From IMG/VR virus record IMGVR_UViG_3300031707_000176, positions 1 through 23,669 of that record: a stretch of 23,669 nucleotides of DNA. One strand, written 5' to 3'. The translations under genes and the position numbers were made by a program. Of this stretch, positions 21,503 through 23,669 are shown piece after piece. This stretch comes from a virus. Under the pieces are notes generated by a model. That model was not told the DNA's origin and made no database searches. It was given only the letters and a program-made list of their open reading frames with translations. Numbering within the stretch: the first letter of the stretch is position 1; the number at the start of each line of letters is the position of its first letter.

Positions 21503-22245
21503 CAGAACTCGCAGCCGCCCCCGACCCGTTCGCCGTCATTCATGGCAAGACGCCAGCCGCCTGGAAAGTTCTCGTCTATTCGACGCCGGGTGTTGGAAAA
21601 AGTACTTGGGCCGCCTTCGCTCCCAAGCCCATCTTCCTAGACTTGGAGAACGGCCTGGACCGCGTCGACTGCACCAAGACGCCGAAGCAGTTGACGACCA
21701 TCGAGGAGGTCATCGACTGGCTTCGTTGGTTCATCCGTTCGGAGTATCAGACGGTCGTCATCGACACTATCGACGAGGTCGAGAAGTTCCTGTCGGCGAA
21801 GGTCGTCGCCGCCTGGAACCACGACAACAAGAAGGTGACGACGGTCGCCGATATCCCCTACGGGCGCGGCGGGGACTTGCTCGTCGCTCAGTGGCGCGAC
21901 TTCATCTCGAAGCTGGACCACGTCCATAATGCCGGCAAGAACGTGCTGCTGATTGGCCACGAGCAGATCGTCAAGTTCGAGAACCCGTCGGGCGCCAACT
22001 ACGACTTCTACACCGTCAACATTCACAAGAAGGCCGCGCCCGTCGTCATGGCCAAGCTGGACGGCGTCTTCTTTGCCAGGATCGACACCTACTTCAAGGG
22101 GGAGAAGGACGGCAAAGGGAAAGCTGTCGCTGCAGGAGAGCGGGTCCTTTATACGACGCAGGGCGGGAGCTTTGTCGCCAAGTCCCGCTTTGATCTTCCA
22201 GACTCGTTGCCCTTAGACGGGGCCGTGTTCAGCAAACTCATCTAA
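21499..22245 (+). CDS. Sak4-like RecA-fold ATPase (annealing recombinase)
   Basis: 248 residues. The ATG at 21499 has AAGGA six bases upstream and overlaps the previous stop. The Walker A motif is YSTPGVGKST (27-36) and the Walker B motif YQTVVIDT (83-90). FLDLENGLDRV (46-56) follows the first strand, as in the phage AAA_24/Sak4 family. LLIGHEQIVKF (150-160) is the following sensor strand. Members are short RecA-like ATPases that promote single-strand annealing together with an SSB. The next gene, a DUF669 protein, is a frequent partner. The upstream extension of this frame to 21268 is not needed. Confidence 0.85.
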   Translation: MTELAAAPDPFAVIHGKTPAAWKVLVYSTPGVGKSTWAAFAPKPIFLDLENGLDRVDCTKTPKQLTTIEEVIDWLRWFIRSEYQTVVIDTIDEVEKFLSAKVVAAWNHDNKKVTTVADIPYGRGGDLLVAQWRDFISKLDHVHNAGKNVLLIGHEQIVKFENPSGANYDFYTVNIHKKAAPVVMAKLDGVFFARIDTYFKGEKDGKGKAVAAGERVLYTTQGGSFVAKSRFDLPDSLPLDGAVFSKLI

Positions 22246-22257
22246 GGAGCATTAGGA

Positions 22258-22749
22258 ATGGTATTCGTTGACTTCAGCAAGATCGAGGATACGGACGACT
22301 TCGGCCAGCTCACCCCCGGAACTTATAAGGTGATCGTCGAATCCTCGGAGTATAAGGCGACGAAGGCCGGCACCGGGCACTACATGGGGGTAACGTTTGC
22401 CTGCCAGGACCCCGCCGTCGCCGGTAGGAAAGTCTGGGAGAACTTCAACATTCAGAACGCCAGCGAGAAGGCCCAGAAGATCGGTCTCGGACAGTTCAAG
22501 AGGTTCTGTGCGGCGATCGGCATCACCGACGCTCTCAAGTCGGCGGACGACTTCAACCGGCAGGCACAAGGAAAGCTCTTATGGCTGGAACTGACGACAT
22601 ACAAGGACGACCGGGACCAGACAAGGACGAAGGTGCTGAAGTACATCAGCAAGCAGGAGGCAGCCAGCCTGCCGAACGGGACGCCGCCACCCGCCCCGCA
22701 AAGGCCGGCGACGAGCGGGACGGCGAGCCTGGACGAAGTGCCCTTCTGA
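22258..22749 (+). CDS. DUF669 protein with SSB-like acidic tail
   Basis: 163 residues. The N-terminus (FVDFSKIEDTDDFGQLTPGT, 3-22) and YKVIVESSEYKATKAGTGHY are typical of DUF669, with an OB-fold-like beta core to about 130 (GKLLWLELTTYKDDRDQTRT). A flexible Pro/Ala-rich linker (140-157) leads to a C-terminal DEVPF, very like the DDDIPF tip of bacterial SSB that recruits partner proteins. AAGGAG lies eight bases before the ATG. Its place after the Sak4-like gene suggests it is the phage single-strand DNA-binding partner. Confidence 0.82.
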   Translation: MVFVDFSKIEDTDDFGQLTPGTYKVIVESSEYKATKAGTGHYMGVTFACQDPAVAGRKVWENFNIQNASEKAQKIGLGQFKRFCAAIGITDALKSADDFNRQAQGKLLWLELTTYKDDRDQTRTKVLKYISKQEAASLPNGTPPPAPQRPATSGTASLDEVPF

Positions 22750-22880
22750 GGGATCCCTTCGCCCCTCCCGGCCTCTCCGATATCGAGTACGCCCACTGGT
22801 ATCTCGACCGCGTAGAAGGTTGGGAGCGGGCGGGCAACGGCCTGTTGATAACCTGTGGACTCTGGGAGCCGCCGAGATGA
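22746..22880 (+). CDS. Possible 44-residue gene without a standard start
   Basis: The reading frame between the DUF669 gene and the next ATG encodes LSDIEYAHWYLDRVEGWERA and continues to GLLITCGLWEPPR, which looks protein-like (Trp/Tyr-rich, ordinary composition) and ends in an ATGA overlap with the next gene. No ATG, GTG or TTG is available after the previous stop; CTG at 22746 is the only overlap-type start. An ATG at 22581 would force a 169-base overlap. It may use a rare CTG start or be the remnant of a gene that lost its start. Confidence 0.35.
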   Translation: MRDPFAPPGLSDIEYAHWYLDRVEGWERAGNGLLITCGLWEPPR

Positions 22881-23116
22881 GCGAAGATCGTCCATCAGAA
22901 ACCGGCACGCTACGCTTTAACCTTGATAGCTCGGATGGCCGTGTCGCCATGATGCGCTCGCTCAAGTCGATGGATATGGCACTCGCGCTCGCAGCTATCC
23001 GCGAATGCCTACGCCAGCGGGAGAAGTATGGCCCGCCTGGCACCTGCGAGGAATTGACCCAAGCCATTCGCGACATCATTTCCGACCATGTGGACTTAGA
23101 CGAGGTGCTGCGATGA
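22877..23116 (+). CDS. 79-residue small protein, unknown
   Basis: The ATG at 22877 has GGGAG upstream and overlaps the previous frame stop. The protein reads MSEDRPSETGTLRFNLDSSD, then a helix-rich middle (ALALAAIRECLRQREKYG), and ends DIISDHVDLDEVLR. The end of this gene is part of the 303-bp duplication. The arrangement of an N-terminal beta part followed by two helices is common in small phage accessory proteins; no family recognised. Confidence 0.6.
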   Translation: MSEDRPSETGTLRFNLDSSDGRVAMMRSLKSMDMALALAAIRECLRQREKYGPPGTCEELTQAIRDIISDHVDLDEVLR

Positions 23117-23574
23117 TCGACATAGCTAAGGCGCGGGCTCTCTGTGCGGCGGCGACACCGGGTCCGTGGACGTTCACGACATGCTACGGTGTGGCTACCG
23201 TCGAGCATGGTCCTGACCGTGATGCGATAGCTCACGCCGTTGACTACCTCCAAGTGGGCGACGAGTACGACAATGCCTCTTTCATCGCCTCTGCCCGCAC
23301 CCTTCTACCGGAGGCGCTAGATGCCCTGGAGCAAGAGCGGGCGGTATGCGTCACCATCACGACGGCACTAGGTGATGGACCTATCCGACCATGTGGACTT
23401 AGACGAGATGCTGCGATGATCGACATAGCTAAGGCGCGGGCTCTCTGTGAGGCGCAGTACGGCGCAAAGTCAGACCCTGAGGTATTCAGAGCTGCGGCTC
23501 TCGACCTACTCCCCGAGGCGCTGGATGCCCTTGAGCAAGTGCGGGCGGTATGCGTCACCATCACGACGGCACTA
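23081..23574 (+). repeat. 303-bp tandem duplication with an internal deletion
   Basis: Bases 23081-23151 recur at 23384-23454 (offset 303, two mismatches), and 23311-23370 recur at 23515-23574 (offset 204, few mismatches). The copies therefore differ by a 99-base, in-frame deletion. The unit carries the last codons of the 79-residue gene and the first gene of the next protein. The near-identity suggests a recent event. Confidence 0.8.
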
Positions 23575-23669
23575 AAGCAGGCGATCGTCGAGCGTGACGC
23601 CCTCGATGCCGAGAACGCCCGGCTCACCGCCACCCTGAAGAAGATCGGCTTCGCCGGTTCCGATTGCCC
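23113..23669 (+). CDS. ATPGPW-family phage protein, internally duplicated, cut by window edge
   Basis: The ATG overlaps the previous stop (ATGA) and the frame stays open to the end of the window (185 codons). The first part reads MIDIAKARALCAAATPGPWT, the ATPGPW motif of a widespread family of phage accessory proteins (Ea22-like), followed by NASFIASARTLLPEALDALE. At residue 102 the same MIDIAKARAL start occurs again in frame, then a shorter version of the body lacking about 33 residues including ATPGPW, and LLPEALDALEQVRAVCVTIT. The second unit also begins with ATG (23416) and the same upstream sequence, so it may be translated separately. The fused reading may therefore be a duplication product. 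Confidence 0.65.
   Translation, partial: MIDIAKARALCAAATPGPWTFTTCYGVATVEHGPDRDAIAHAVDYLQVGDEYDNASFIASARTLLPEALDALEQERAVCVTITTALGDGPIRPCGLRRDAAMIDIAKARALCEAQYGAKSDPEVFRAAALDLLPEALDALEQVRAVCVTITTALKQAIVERDALDAENARLTATLKKIGFAGSDC

Noticed and set aside
22735-22760. Programmed -1 frameshift joining the DUF669 gene to the next frame
   Set aside because: No slippery heptamer is present before the stop, and the DEVPF end is a natural C-terminus for this protein family.
23244-23633. Minus-strand Ser/Ala/Arg-rich frame with repeats at the right edge
   Set aside because: Its repeats only reflect the duplication read on the opposite strand; the plus-strand frame has the recognisable ATPGPW family motif.

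Overview
The window is part of a tailed double-stranded DNA phage (Caudoviricetes), or a prophage of one. The head and tail modules look podovirus-like: portal, scaffold, major capsid protein, short adaptor-like protein, a very large beta-rich nozzle-like protein and a Gly/Ala/Gln-rich ejection-like protein, with no tape-measure or sheath gene in view. DNA is GC-rich (roughly 60% by eye) and genes are tightly packed, many joined by ATGA, TGATG, GTGA or TTGA start/stop overlaps. The host is probably a Gram-negative, perhaps proteobacterial, bacterium; this is inferred from base composition and endolysin type only. I saw no integrase, tRNA, CRISPR array or insertion sequence.

Leftward late block (about 1-15246, minus strand, read from high to low coordinates): ParB-like/DNA methyltransferase fusion, zinc-finger protein, WKPGQSGNP-type protein (possible small terminase), GNAT-like protein, a small unknown, large terminase, one-helix membrane protein, two small unknowns, portal, scaffold, major capsid, a probable decoration protein behind a terminator, two small unknowns, adaptor-like protein, a small structural-type protein, the 984-residue tail protein, a putative ejection protein and the start of a further gene cut by the window edge. 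A promoter with tandem direct repeats lies just upstream of the methyltransferase.

Centre (15247-18246): an M15-type endolysin stands alone on the plus strand. Opposite it is a leftward set of very small genes, several Cys-rich, plus an HTH protein, an HNH endonuclease and an XPF/ERCC4-type nuclease.

Replication and recombination block (18247-23669): a leftward primase (archaeo-eukaryotic type) overlaps an SF3-type helicase. Downstream of the helicase, six copies of CCCGGGACA flank an AT-rich run of perfect palindromes, an origin-like or control region. A divergent regulatory gap with an inverted repeat and a promoter drives a rightward operon: ribbon-helix-helix protein, small unknowns, Sak4-like ATPase, DUF669 protein with an SSB-like acidic tail, and an ATPGPW-family protein carrying a 303-bp tandem duplication.

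How it fits together: the rightward genes supply regulation and annealing-type recombination. The leftward upper block primes, unwinds and resolves DNA. The methyltransferase leads the packaging and assembly genes. No stretch over 300 bases lacks a gene; the longest gap is 15247-15501. Several genes reported here are too short for ordinary ORF calling: 5420-5569, 10970-11101, 16150-16284, 18121-18246 and 21344-21502.
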